Origin: Zavarzinia sp.
GTDB taxonomy: Bacteria; Pseudomonadota; Alphaproteobacteria; Zavarziniales; Zavarziniaceae
DNA: 6,330 bases
Assembly: GCA_028694545.1 (NCBI GenBank)
Contig: JAQVKV010000151.1
Location: forward strand, 1 to 6,330
Direction of reading: 5' to 3'
The translations under genes were made by a program, and so were the position numbers. The notes beneath the pieces were generated by a model. It was given only the letters and a program-made list of their open reading frames with translations. It did not search any database and was not told the DNA's origin. Position 1 is the stretch's first letter, and the number at the start of each line of letters is the position of its first letter. Shown piece after piece: positions 1 to 5,758 of this stretch.

Positions 1-1644
1 GCGTTGCCCACCCGCCGGCAGGTCGTGGACCATATGCGGCGACTTCAGGGTCAGGCGATCAAAGTCGATCACATTGATGTCGGCGCGCTTGCCGACTTCT
101 AGCGTACCGCGATCGCGGAAGCCGCCGTGTTCCGCATTGGCGCCCGAGAGCATGCGCACCACCTGCTCCACGCTCAGACGCTCGCCCTTGGCGCGGTCGC
201 GCGCCCAATAGGACAACATGAAGGTGGAGAAACTGGCGTCGCACACGGTGCCGACATGGGCGCCACCGTCCGACAGCCCGGCCAGCGCCAGCGGATGGCG
301 CATCATGCTCAGCACATTGTCGAGCGAGAATTCGACATAGTTCGAGAAGGGGAAATAGAGCATCGCCCGCCCCTCGTCCTCGAGCATGGCGTCATAGATC
401 GCCGAGATGGGGGAGACGCCCAGCGCCTGCGAACGGGCATACATCGATTTCTCGAAGGGCTGTTCGTAGTCCGGCGTCTCGCCGAGCTGGAACAGCATGG
501 TCGAGACGAAATCGACCGCCGCGAGGAACTTGTCGACCATGGGCGGCACCGACGAACCATCGGCCGCCATCTTGTCCGGCGTCTCGCTCATGATGCGTGC
601 CTTCACCGCCGGATCGCGCAGGCGCGCCACCCTCTCGGCGAGGGGCAGATGGGCCAGCGCCTTGTAGGACGGATGGCCCATGAAGGGATGGAAGGTGCAC
701 TGGAAACCGACCATGACGCCGACCGCGCGGGGCGCCGTCTGCATGCGGATGGTGATGCCCTTTTCCCTGGCCGCTTCGGCCCGCGCCACGATCTTCCGCC
801 ACTGGCCGGGATCGAGCGGACGTTCCATGAGCGTGATCGAGGTCGGATGGTCCGGCGCGGTGGCGGCGTAAGCCTCCACGATGTCGAATTCGCGCTCGAA
901 TTCCTCCGGCCCCTTTTCGAGATTGAAGTCGGAGACCGCCTGAAGCACGCCATGGTCGAGGCCCTTCATCGCCTCGGCGATGCCGGTCAGCTCGGCGATG
1001 GTCGCTTCGGAAGCCGGCGTCGCCAGACCGTCGGAGGTACGGTGCGTGTCGCTGCGGCCGGTGGCGAAACCGAAGGCCCCCGCCTCCATCGCCTCGCGCA
1101 CGAGGGCGCGCATGCGGGCCACGTCTTCCGCCGTCGCCGCCTCGCCCCTTATGGCGCGCTCGCCCATGACGTAGACGCGCAAGGGATCATGCGGGACCAT
1201 GGCGGCGAAATCGATCGTATGGGGGAAGTCGATCGCCTTCATGTAGTCGGGGAAACTTTCCCAGTTCCACGACAGGCCCTCGGCCAGCGCCACGCCCGGA
1301 ATATCCTCGACGCCCTCCATGAGGCGGATCAGGCAGTCGTGATCCTGCGGCCGCACGGGCGCGAAGCCGACACCGCAATTGCCAAGCACGGCGGTGGTGA
1401 CACCATGGTTGACCGAGGGGCGGAGATCCGGGTCCCAGCTCACCTGCCCGTCGTAATGGGTGTGCAGGTCGACGAAGCCCGGCGTCACGATGGCGCCGAC
1501 CGCGTCGATCACCCGCGCGGCCGCGCCCGGGCAGGCGCCCAGCGCCACGATGCGCCCGTCCTTCACCGCGACGTCGCCCTTATAAGCGGGTTTGCCCGTG
1601 CCGTCGACGATGGTGCCGCCGGTAATCTTCAGATCGTAGTCCAT
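1..1644 (-). CDS. D-aminoacylase-like amidohydrolase (N-acyl-D-amino-acid deacylase family), C-terminus cut by window edge
   Basis: The frame stays open for 548 codons to the window edge. Start: ATG at 1644, preceded by a purine-rich Shine-Dalgarno (GGGGAGGG about 5 nt away). The N-terminus ([16 protein letters not shown]) is the beta-sandwich strand typical of amidohydrolases, followed by the metal-binding HTHYDG (His61, His63), NCGVGF (Cys90, matching the metal-ligand Cys of D-aminoacylases), [11 protein letters not shown] (189-199) and LSDGGAHVG (Asp459, matching the catalytic Asp). The end ([18 protein letters not shown]) is the usual second half of the sandwich, so only about 25-35 residues should be missing. 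Family members hydrolyse N-acylated D-amino acids or related amides in the cytoplasm using zinc. At about 575 residues this would be the long subgroup, not the ~480-residue classical enzyme, and the two histidines expected after strands 3-4 are not evident (QAVSD near 235-239, TLMER near 271-275). Family is confident; substrate is unknown. Confidence 0.93.
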   Translation of the reverse strand, partial: MDYDLKITGGTIVDGTGKPAYKGDVAVKDGRIVALGACPGAAARVIDAVGAIVTPGFVDLHTHYDGQVSWDPDLRPSVNHGVTTAVLGNCGVGFAPVRPQDHDCLIRLMEGVEDIPGVALAEGLSWNWESFPDYMKAIDFPHTIDFAAMVPHDPLRVYVMGERAIRGEAATAEDVARMRALVREAMEAGAFGFATGRSDTHRTSDGLATPASEATIAELTGIAEAMKGLDHGVLQAVSDFNLEKGPEEFEREFDIVEAYAATAPDHPTSITLMERPLDPGQWRKIVARAEAAREKGITIRMQTAPRAVGVMVGFQCTFHPFMGHPSYKALAHLPLAERVARLRDPAVKARIMSETPDKMAADGSSVPPMVDKFLAAVDFVSTMLFQLGETPDYEQPFEKSMYARSQALGVSPISAIYDAMLEDEGRAMLYFPFSNYVEFSLDNVLSMMRHPLALAGLSDGGAHVGTVCDASFSTFMLSYWARDRAKGERLSVEQVVRMLSGANAEHGGFRDRGTLEVGKRADINVIDFDRLTLKSPHMVHDLPAGGQR

Positions 1645-1684
1645 GGTTTCCCTCCCCTTTGGGCAGCGTCGCCCTTTTTCTTGT

Positions 1685-1780
1685 GTCATCCCGGCGGAAG
1701 CCGGGATCTTTCCCAGAACCATGCGCCCTTTCCGTCGCGCCCTTTCCGGCGCATGGTCCCGGCCTTCGCCGGAACGACGG
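1685..1780. repeat. REP-like intergenic inverted-repeat element
   Basis: This composite palindrome lies in the divergent gap between the amidohydrolase and the AraC-type gene. Its left arm (1688-1707) is an 8-bp perfect stem closing a GGAA (GNRA-type) loop. Its right arm (1757-1774) is an inverted, slightly decayed copy: five G/C pairs, one mismatch and one outer pair. Between them 1718-1727 pairs perfectly with 1748-1757 (AccATGCGCC / GGCGCATGGT), giving a 10-bp stem. The central loop holds a 12-bp direct repeat (GCGCCCTTTCCG at 1723 and 1737). The core TCATCCCGGCGGAAGCCGGG is, from general knowledge, a repeat dispersed through many alphaproteobacterial genomes, usually between genes. Copy number in this genome cannot be seen here. 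It lies in the leader of the amidohydrolase if transcription starts upstream, so it could form RNA structure there. Confidence 0.8.
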
Positions 1781-1814
1781 GATGGGGGCGACGCGGCTGT
1801 CCTGTCGATGATCA

Positions 1815-1869
1815 GATTTAGTCCGGTTCAAAAGCGCCGTCATTGACCGGGCCCGCCGGAAAATTGACT
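1815..1869. promoter_or_regulatory. Putative divergent promoter/operator cluster for the amidohydrolase and AraC-type genes
   Basis: Three signals overlap. (1) A near-perfect inverted repeat: CCGGTTCAA at 1823-1831 and TTGACCGG at 1843-1850, differing by one extra T. (2) TTGAC occurs at 1843 and again at 1864, a 21-bp period, about two helical turns on one DNA face, as AraC-family proteins often require. (3) Toward the amidohydrolase, a weak -35-like ATGACG (complement of 1838-1843) and -10-like TAAATC (complement of 1815-1820) are separated by exactly 17 bp. Toward the regulator, TTGACT at 1864-1869 could be a -35, but the best -10 (GAAAGT, 1887-1892) is poor and would put the RNA start almost on the ATG at 1899. 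This is inference from pattern only. Confidence 0.3.
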
Positions 1870-1898
1870 TTCCGCGCCAAAGTGCCGAAAGTTTCACC

Positions 1899-1976
1899 AT
1901 GATCGGCAGCGGCGTTTCCACCGCCTATGTGCGGACCGTGATCGAGACGGCGGCGGCGCTGGTGCCCGGCCTGTAG
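1899..1976 (+). pseudogene. Severed N-terminal fragment of the AraC-family regulator, ending at an in-frame amber codon
   Basis: ATG at 1899 opens 25 codons (MIGSGVSTAYVRTVIETAAA, then LVPGL) that look like the normal beginning of an Arabinose_bd-type AraC regulator. A TAG at 1974-1976 then stops the frame. The same frame continues directly with PGDVLARAGID, which is the expected next segment of that domain, so the fragment and the downstream reading frame were evidently one gene of about 359 codons. A single base change (for example TCG or CAG/GAG to TAG) would explain it. A sequencing error is the alternative. The Shine-Dalgarno before 1899 is weak. Confidence 0.6.
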
Positions 1977-1985
1977 CCCGGCGAT

Positions 1986-2978
1986 GTGCTGGCCCGCGCC
2001 GGGATCGACGCCGCGCGCGCGACCCGGCCGGACGGTCAACTCACGCTCGCCGAGGTCGATCGCATCTGGCAGGCGGCGGCGGCGCTGGCGGGCACGCCGG
2101 CTTTCGGACTGGAGGTCGGCCGGCGGGTGCAGCCCGCCAGCTACAGCCTCGTCGGCCAGGTGATGATGACCGCGCCGGATCTTGGCGCCGCCCTGCGCGA
2201 GGCGGTGCGCCTCACGCCCCTGATCGGCGAGGGCGGCGTGATCGACATCGCCCACGAACCTGGCCGGGTACTGATGCGCTATACGCCCTCGAACCCAGAC
2301 TGGGTATTGAAAGACATGCGGGTGGACGCGGCGCTGGGTGGCGCTCTCATGCTGGCCCATATGATCACGGGAACGGAAATCCATCCGGCCGAAGTCCGCC
2401 TGAACCGCACGCCCCCGCGCGATCCCGGCCCCTGGGCGGCGCTGTTCAAGGCGCCGATCCGTTTCGGCGCCGACGGCAATGCTCTGGTCTGGGACCGGGC
2501 GCGCATGGCAACACCCTTGCGGGCCGCCAACGAGGCGGTGAACCGCCTGCTGCGCGCGCACGCGGAGGAAATCTATCGCGAGCGGCTGTCGGCGGGGGGC
2601 GTGCCGGCGGACCTGCGCCGGGTGCTGCAAAGCCTGCTGACGGCGGGCGAAAGCCTCACGGTGGAAGCGGCCGCCGCCACGCTGAACACCAGCGCGCGCA
2701 GCCTGCAACGCGCGCTGGCGGTGGCGGGAACCAGTTTCGCGGTGGAACGCGACGGGTTGCGCCTGGCGCTGGCCCGTCACCACCTGTCACGCCCCGAACT
2801 GAAGGTGGAGGCGATCGCCACCCGCCTCGGCTATGCCGAAGCGGGCGTCTTCGTACGCGCCTTCCGCCGCTGGACCGGGGAAACGCCGGCGCGCTGGCGC
2901 CGCAACGCGCTCAGTGGATCCCCAGCATCGGCTTCATCATCCGCCGCAACAGACCCGGGAACAGACCCGCGACCTTGA
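1986..2978 (+). CDS. AraC-family transcriptional regulator (Arabinose_bd-type N-terminal domain), 5' end interrupted
   Basis: This is the 330-codon uninterrupted part of the gene, from a possible GTG start at 1986. Residues 1-175 are the all-helical/beta N-terminal sensing domain of the OruR-like AraC group (pattern LLARAGID, then PAFGLEVGRRV at 38-48 and YSLVGQVMMTAPDLGAAL at 53-70). Residues 223-252 (SLTVEAAAATLNTSARSLQR...) form the first helix-turn-helix. Residues 274-305, with EAIATRLGYAEAGVFVRAFR and WTGETPARWR, form the second and the family signature. The DNA-binding half is intact. The start is unsafe: no Shine-Dalgarno precedes GTG 1986, and the true N-terminus seems to lie at 1899 behind an amber codon, so the product may be absent, shortened, or made by reinitiation 10 nt past the stop. 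The divergent amidohydrolase is the likely target. The tail (from about 308, SGSPASASSSAATDPGTDP) is low-complexity and overlaps the facing dehydrogenase gene by 68 bp, suggesting a drifted C-terminus. Confidence 0.85.
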   Translation: MLARAGIDAARATRPDGQLTLAEVDRIWQAAAALAGTPAFGLEVGRRVQPASYSLVGQVMMTAPDLGAALREAVRLTPLIGEGGVIDIAHEPGRVLMRYTPSNPDWVLKDMRVDAALGGALMLAHMITGTEIHPAEVRLNRTPPRDPGPWAALFKAPIRFGADGNALVWDRARMATPLRAANEAVNRLLRAHAEEIYRERLSAGGVPADLRRVLQSLLTAGESLTVEAAAATLNTSARSLQRALAVAGTSFAVERDGLRLALARHHLSRPELKVEAIATRLGYAEAGVFVRAFRRWTGETPARWRRNALSGSPASASSSAATDPGTDPRP

Positions 2979-3687
2979 GGCCGAAGGACACTTGCCCGTT
3001 GCCCGGCCAATGGACCTTGTCGCCGTTCACAGCCTTCCAGGCGAGTTCGGCGATATCATCCGCCGTATGGGCGACACCGCCCATCTTGGCGACCGCCGCG
3101 TCGGCCGACTGGCCCTGGCTGTGCACCATGTCGGTCGAAACGAAGCCGGGCAATATGTCCGTCACCTTGATGCCGAAGGGCGCGAATTCCTGGGACAGTG
3201 CCTCGGTCAGGGCACGCACCGCGAATTTCGTCGCGGAATAGACCGCAAGCCCGGGCGTGCCATACATGGCGGAGGCCGAGCACAGGGAAACGATGGTCGC
3301 CCCAGGCGTCTGCTTCATGTAGGGCAAGGCGGCGTGGAAGCCGTTGACGACGCCGTTCAGGTTCACATCCACCGTCTTCGCGTGGAACGCCGGCGTGATC
3401 GACTCGAAAGCCGCGAATTTCGCGATGCCCGCATTGTTGACGAGCACGTCGAGGCGTCCGCCGGCGGCAGCCACGAAATCGGCCATGGCCTTTTCGTAAG
3501 CCGCGAAATCGGTAACGTCGAGTGCCGCATGGAAGCAGCGATTGGCGCCGAGTTCACCGGCAAGCTTCGCCACCCCTTCGGCGTCGAGATCGGTCAGGCC
3601 GACGAAATAGCCTTCCCGCGCGAAACGCCGGGCAATGGCGGCGCCGATGCCGCGCGCGGCCCCGGTGATGAAGACGGACTTGCTCAT
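2911..3687 (-). CDS. Classical short-chain dehydrogenase/reductase (SDR), probably NAD(H)-dependent
   Basis: A 258-aa cytoplasmic oxidoreductase of standard classical-SDR length. Visible motifs in order: TGAARGIG cofactor loop (8-15), acidic Asp33 at the end of strand 2 (LTDLD), which in the family favours NAD over NADP, DVTD (57-60), NNAG (84-87), Asn109 (VDVNLNG), catalytic Ser137, and YSATK (Tyr150, Lys154), then PGFVSTDM (180-187). All four catalytic tetrad residues are present. The start at 3687 is chosen because it gives the exact MSKSVFITGAARGIG beginning and has a strong GGGGGAG Shine-Dalgarno about 5 nt upstream; the open frame continues to 3789, but only through the C-rich repeat. 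The C-terminus (WPGNGQVSFGLKVAGLFPGL, then LRRMMKPMLGI) is hydrophobic and may contact a lipid-like substrate or the membrane (inference). It follows the phosphatase gene on the same strand and faces the AraC-type gene. The substrate is unknown. Confidence 0.95.
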   Translation of the reverse strand: MSKSVFITGAARGIGAAIARRFAREGYFVGLTDLDAEGVAKLAGELGANRCFHAALDVTDFAAYEKAMADFVAAAGGRLDVLVNNAGIAKFAAFESITPAFHAKTVDVNLNGVVNGFHAALPYMKQTPGATIVSLCSASAMYGTPGLAVYSATKFAVRALTEALSQEFAPFGIKVTDILPGFVSTDMVHSQGQSADAAVAKMGGVAHTADDIAELAWKAVNGDKVHWPGNGQVSFGLKVAGLFPGLLRRMMKPMLGIH

Positions 3688-3720
3688 GCTCTCCCCCTCT
3701 TTGTCCTTGTGTTTATGGAT

Positions 3721-3791
3721 CGGTGTTTTTCCCTCCCCCCGGCCCTCGCCCCCTCGGGGCAGAGGGATGGGGCGGGGGGAGGGAAACACCG
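3721..3791. repeat. C-rich intergenic inverted repeat forming a long stem-loop
   Basis: CGGTGTTT (3721-3728) pairs with AAACACCG (3784-3791). After a two-T bulge, CCCTCCCCCCG (3731-3741) pairs with CGGGGGGAGGG (3773-3783), giving a 19-bp stem. Inside, CCCTC (3743-3747) pairs with GAGGG (3762-3766) and CCCC-TC-GGGG closes the tip. It starts 3 bp after the phosphatase stop codon and lies 33 bp before the dehydrogenase start. Read on either strand it translates to the PSPRPSPPRGRG / PLPRGGEGRGEG pattern seen where this kind of intergenic repeat is mis-called as protein in many proteobacteria. On the minus strand no U-run follows the stem, so it is not a canonical intrinsic terminator, although it may stabilise or attenuate the upstream mRNA. 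Confidence 0.8.
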
Positions 3792-3793
3792 GA

Positions 3794-4315
3794 TTACGAC
3801 GACCAGAGATCCAGCGGCACCTCGAACGGCTTGTTCACATAGACGGGCCGCGCCGGCCCCATGGCGGCCAGTGCCGCCATCAGGCGCCCGTCAAGGCCGA
3901 GCAACCCGTCGGCGATGCGCAGGATGCGCCGGTTGGGCGACGCGGCGGGCGACTGCAGGCGGATCGCCTCCGCCGCCTCGACCTCGCGTCCCGGATTATG
4001 CAGGGCGAGCGTGATCAGCGCCGAGGCGGTCGAGCGCGAGACGCCAGCGAAACAATGGATGAGGATCGGCGCCGACGTGTCCCAGCCACGCAGGAAATCG
4101 ATCAGGGCACGGACGTGCTCCTCCGCCGGCGCGATCACCCCGTCCTGCGGCTCGGCGTAATCATGGACGCCCACCCGGTGGTGGCGGTCGGGGTCGACCT
4201 CCGGCGGCGTCTCGGGCCAGTCGCCCGGATCAAGCAGGGAAACCAGATGGCTGGGGCGAACGCGCTTCGCGACGACCGGAACCTCGGCCCAGGGACAGAC
4301 ATGGACGACCGGCAT
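3794..4315 (-). CDS. Protein-tyrosine-phosphatase-like protein (small Cys-dependent phosphatase)
   Basis: A 173-aa soluble protein. The signature LIHCFAGVSRSTASAL (85-100) fits the HCX5R active-site loop of Cys-based protein phosphatases: Cys88 as nucleophile, Arg94 as phosphate-binding residue, and a Ser right after it. The aspartate at 52 (VHDYAEP) lies about 36 residues before the Cys and is a candidate general acid, as in dual-specificity-type enzymes. PSHLVSLLDPG (21-31) is the preceding strand. The C-terminal SPNRRILRIADGLLGLDGRL (126-145) matches the tail I associate with the predicted-phosphatase family COG5350, common in alphaproteobacteria (recalled, not searched). Start ATG 4315 has a clear AAGGGGAG Shine-Dalgarno 2-3 nt upstream. 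Transcription probably begins at the promoter near 4355-4383. The dehydrogenase lies downstream on the same strand beyond a stem-loop. The natural substrate is unknown, and such proteins may dephosphorylate small molecules rather than proteins. Confidence 0.88.
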   Translation of the reverse strand: MPVVHVCPWAEVPVVAKRVRPSHLVSLLDPGDWPETPPEVDPDRHHRVGVHDYAEPQDGVIAPAEEHVRALIDFLRGWDTSAPILIHCFAGVSRSTASALITLALHNPGREVEAAEAIRLQSPAASPNRRILRIADGLLGLDGRLMAALAAMGPARPVYVNKPFEVPLDLWSS

Positions 4316-4354
4316 TTCTCCCCTTCCCCGAGGCGCGCCCGGCGTTGCGCACGC

Positions 4355-4383
4355 ACTCTAATGTGATAAATATTCACGTACAA
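4355..4383 (-). promoter_or_regulatory. Putative sigma-70-type promoter of the phosphatase gene
   Basis: On the minus strand, TTGTAC (complement of 4378-4383) and TAGAGT (complement of 4355-4360) are separated by exactly 17 bp. The -10 matches TATAAT at 4 of 6 positions; the -35 keeps the TTG core. It lies in the only clearly AT-rich patch of the window and would start RNA about 30 nt before the phosphatase ATG. For the divergent operon, a weaker plus-strand pair is TTGCGC (4345-4350) with TAAATA (4367-4372), 16 bp apart, so the two promoters would overlap. Inferred from pattern only. Confidence 0.4.
4363..4377. promoter_or_regulatory. Imperfect palindrome GTGATAAATATTCAC, candidate operator
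   Basis: Half-sites GTGA (4363-4366) and TCAC (4374-4377) flank an all-A/T seven-base centre. The halves resemble those of the CRP/FNR superfamily, but the N7 spacer is one longer than the CRP N6. The palindrome fills most of the 17-bp spacer between the -35 and -10 of the putative phosphatase promoter and overlaps the possible -10 of the divergent operon, a position from which a bound protein could repress both. Confidence 0.3.
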
Positions 4384-4423
4384 GCAGACGCCCGGCAAGG
4401 GGCGCACAGGAGGAGAATAGCCC

Positions 4424-4840
4424 ATGGACGCGGCCTTGCCGCTGATTTTGGCGGCCCTTGCCGCCACCGGATTGATGGCGGCGATCTGGTTCGCTTCGCG
4501 CGGTGCGCGCGCGCCAGCGCTGGACGAGGTACTGGCCCGCCGCCGCCTGATCGAAGACTGGCAGGATTTCGAGCCCGGAGACATCTGGATCTCGGCCGAC
4601 CGCCGCGCGGCGCTGGCGACCGATCGTAACTCGGGCCGGCTCGGCCTCGTCTTCGCTTTCGGCGACAAGCTGCCCAGCCGGCTTCTCGGCCCGGGTGACG
4701 TCGCCGCCTGCCGGCTGGATGGCGGCCTGCTGCTGATCGAGACTCACGATTTCGGCCGTCACCGTTTCGAGATTGCGGCAACCGGCGACGCGGCGACGCG
4801 CCCCTGGGTCGACCGGCTGCGCCTGCTGGCCCACGGTTGA
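4424..4840 (+). CDS. Hypothetical protein with one N-terminal membrane anchor
   Basis: I do not recognise this 138-aa protein with certainty. Residues 4-23 (ALPLILAALAATGLMAAIWF) are a single hydrophobic segment followed by Arg-rich ASRGARA, which by the positive-inside rule places the remainder in the cytoplasm. Residues 34-50 (DEVLARRRLIEDWQDFE) look helical. Residues 53-118 alternate short strands and turns (DIWISADRRAALATD, GLVFAFGDKLPSRLLGPGDV, GLLLIETHDFGRHRFEI), consistent with a small beta-rich domain, perhaps PH-like; that fold is a guess. The tail WVDRLRLLAHG looks like a closing helix. The start is supported by a perfect AGGAGG at 4408-4413, 10 nt before ATG. It is the first gene of an operon: the stop is 12 bp before the desaturase-family gene, so it may act with or be co-regulated with that membrane enzyme. 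Confidence 0.85.
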   Translation: MDAALPLILAALAATGLMAAIWFASRGARAPALDEVLARRRLIEDWQDFEPGDIWISADRRAALATDRNSGRLGLVFAFGDKLPSRLLGPGDVAACRLDGGLLLIETHDFGRHRFEIAATGDAATRPWVDRLRLLAHG

Positions 4841-4852
4841 GAGGGCACGCCC

Positions 4853-5755
4853 ATGGAAATGCTCGTCCTGCTTCAGTACGCGATCCCCGGCTTCGTCGTC
4901 CTGATCCTGGCCGAGCTTGCCTGGATGAAATTCCGGGGCGGCGTTGCCTACGAATGGCGCGACAGTGTTGCCAGCCTGACCATGGGGCTGGGCAATCTGG
5001 TGGACGGGGCGCTCATCGCCCTCGTGCTCTATCCGCTGTTCGGACTGCTTTACGAATACCACCTGTTCGACTGGGACACCGCCGTCTGGTGGGCCTTTCC
5101 CGCCGTGCTGCTCGTCCAGGACTTCTGCTTCTACTGGAGTCATCGGCTGAGCCATGAATGGCGCTGGTGGTGGGCGGCCCATGTCAGCCATCATTCCTCG
5201 CTGCACTACAATCTCTCGACCGCGTTGCGCCAGCCCTGGACCGGCTTCTTCGCCATGTCGTGGCTTCCCTACGCCCTGATGCCCGTCGTCGGCATCCCGG
5301 TGGAGGCGATCGCCGTCGCCCATGGCGTCTCGCTGGCCTATCAGTTCTGGATCCATACGGAAGCGGTGGGCAAGCTGCCCCGATGGTTCGAGGCCGTGTT
5401 CAACACCCCCTCGCACCACCGGGTCCACCACGCCACCAACCCCCGCTACCTCGACCGCAACTACGCCGGCACGCTGATCATCTGGGACCGGATGTTCGGC
5501 ACCTTCGAGCCGGAAAACGCCGAAGACCCGCCGCGTTACGGCATCGTGAAGAATATCGGTACCTTCAACCCGATCGTCATCGGCATCCACGAATGGATCG
5601 GCATCTTCCGCGACCTGGTCCGCGCGCGAAGCTGGCGCGGCCGCGCCATGACCCTGTTCGGCCCGCCCGGCTGGCGCGAGGACGGTTCGGGGTCCACCTC
5701 CGAGACGATCCGCGCCGCCTGGCGCCGCCGCCCCGCGATCCGGCCCGCCGAATAG
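4853..5755 (+). CDS. Sterol desaturase / fatty acid hydroxylase superfamily membrane protein
   Basis: A 300-aa integral membrane di-iron enzyme. Histidine boxes are complete: HRLSH (97-101, HX3H), HVSHH (110-114, HX2HH) and HRVHH (189-193, HX2HH), with additional His118 and His168 (FWIHTE) at positions often used as ligands in the family. Hydrophobic stretches near 5-20, 40-64, 77-95 and 131-166 fit a four-pass topology with the His cluster on the cytoplasmic face. WDRMFGTFEP (211-220) after the last box is characteristic of bacterial members. The family uses O2 and an electron donor to hydroxylate or desaturate sterols, fatty acids, carotenoids or alkylglycerol lipids; which applies here cannot be told. 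Start ATG 4853 has GAGAGGG upstream, overlapping the end of the preceding gene, so translation may be coupled. The Arg-rich tail (287-297) is probably cytoplasmic. Its stop is 3 bp from the stop of the facing transporter gene, with no visible terminator between them. Confidence 0.95.
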   Translation: MEMLVLLQYAIPGFVVLILAELAWMKFRGGVAYEWRDSVASLTMGLGNLVDGALIALVLYPLFGLLYEYHLFDWDTAVWWAFPAVLLVQDFCFYWSHRLSHEWRWWWAAHVSHHSSLHYNLSTALRQPWTGFFAMSWLPYALMPVVGIPVEAIAVAHGVSLAYQFWIHTEAVGKLPRWFEAVFNTPSHHRVHHATNPRYLDRNYAGTLIIWDRMFGTFEPENAEDPPRYGIVKNIGTFNPIVIGIHEWIGIFRDLVRARSWRGRAMTLFGPPGWREDGSGSTSETIRAAWRRRPAIRPAE

Positions 5756-5758
5756 GGT

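Noticed and set aside
127..1821. 564-codon open frame on the plus strand, longer than the visible part of the gene beneath it
   Set aside because: It is antisense to the amidohydrolase, whose minus-strand frame carries all the family motifs, while this frame is His/Arg/Gly-rich with no recognisable domain and ends by translating the REP element (CHPGGSRDLSQ). Long antisense frames are usual in GC-rich genes.
1974..1976. TAG decoded as pyrrolysine or another recoded residue
   Set aside because: Nothing nearby suggests amber recoding machinery, the site is not in a catalytic context, and a simple nonsense change or sequencing error is far more likely.
1818..2783. 321-codon minus-strand frame opposite the AraC-type gene
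   Set aside because: It has Arg/His/Gln-rich composition and no motifs; the plus strand has clear AraC signatures. A shadow frame.
3688..3789. N-terminal extension of the dehydrogenase
   Set aside because: The extra 34 codons translate the intergenic stem-loop (PSPRPIPLPRGGEGRGEG) and there is a strong Shine-Dalgarno right before the internal ATG at 3687.
3721..3791. Rho-independent terminator
   Set aside because: The stem is strong but lacks a T-run after it on the minus strand. On the plus strand no gene ends upstream of it to be terminated.
2833..4014. 393-codon plus-strand frame across the dehydrogenase and stem-loop
   Set aside because: Antisense to the SDR with its full catalytic tetrad, and it runs through the C-rich repeat; no domain seen.
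4362..4378. Canonical CRP binding site
   Set aside because: The half-sites are separated by seven bases rather than six, and the outer positions do not pair, so only a generic palindrome is claimed.
4358..5590. 410-codon minus-strand frame opposite the unknown protein and hydroxylase genes
   Set aside because: It spans two well-supported plus-strand genes, including all three histidine boxes, and has no recognisable fold or ribosome site.
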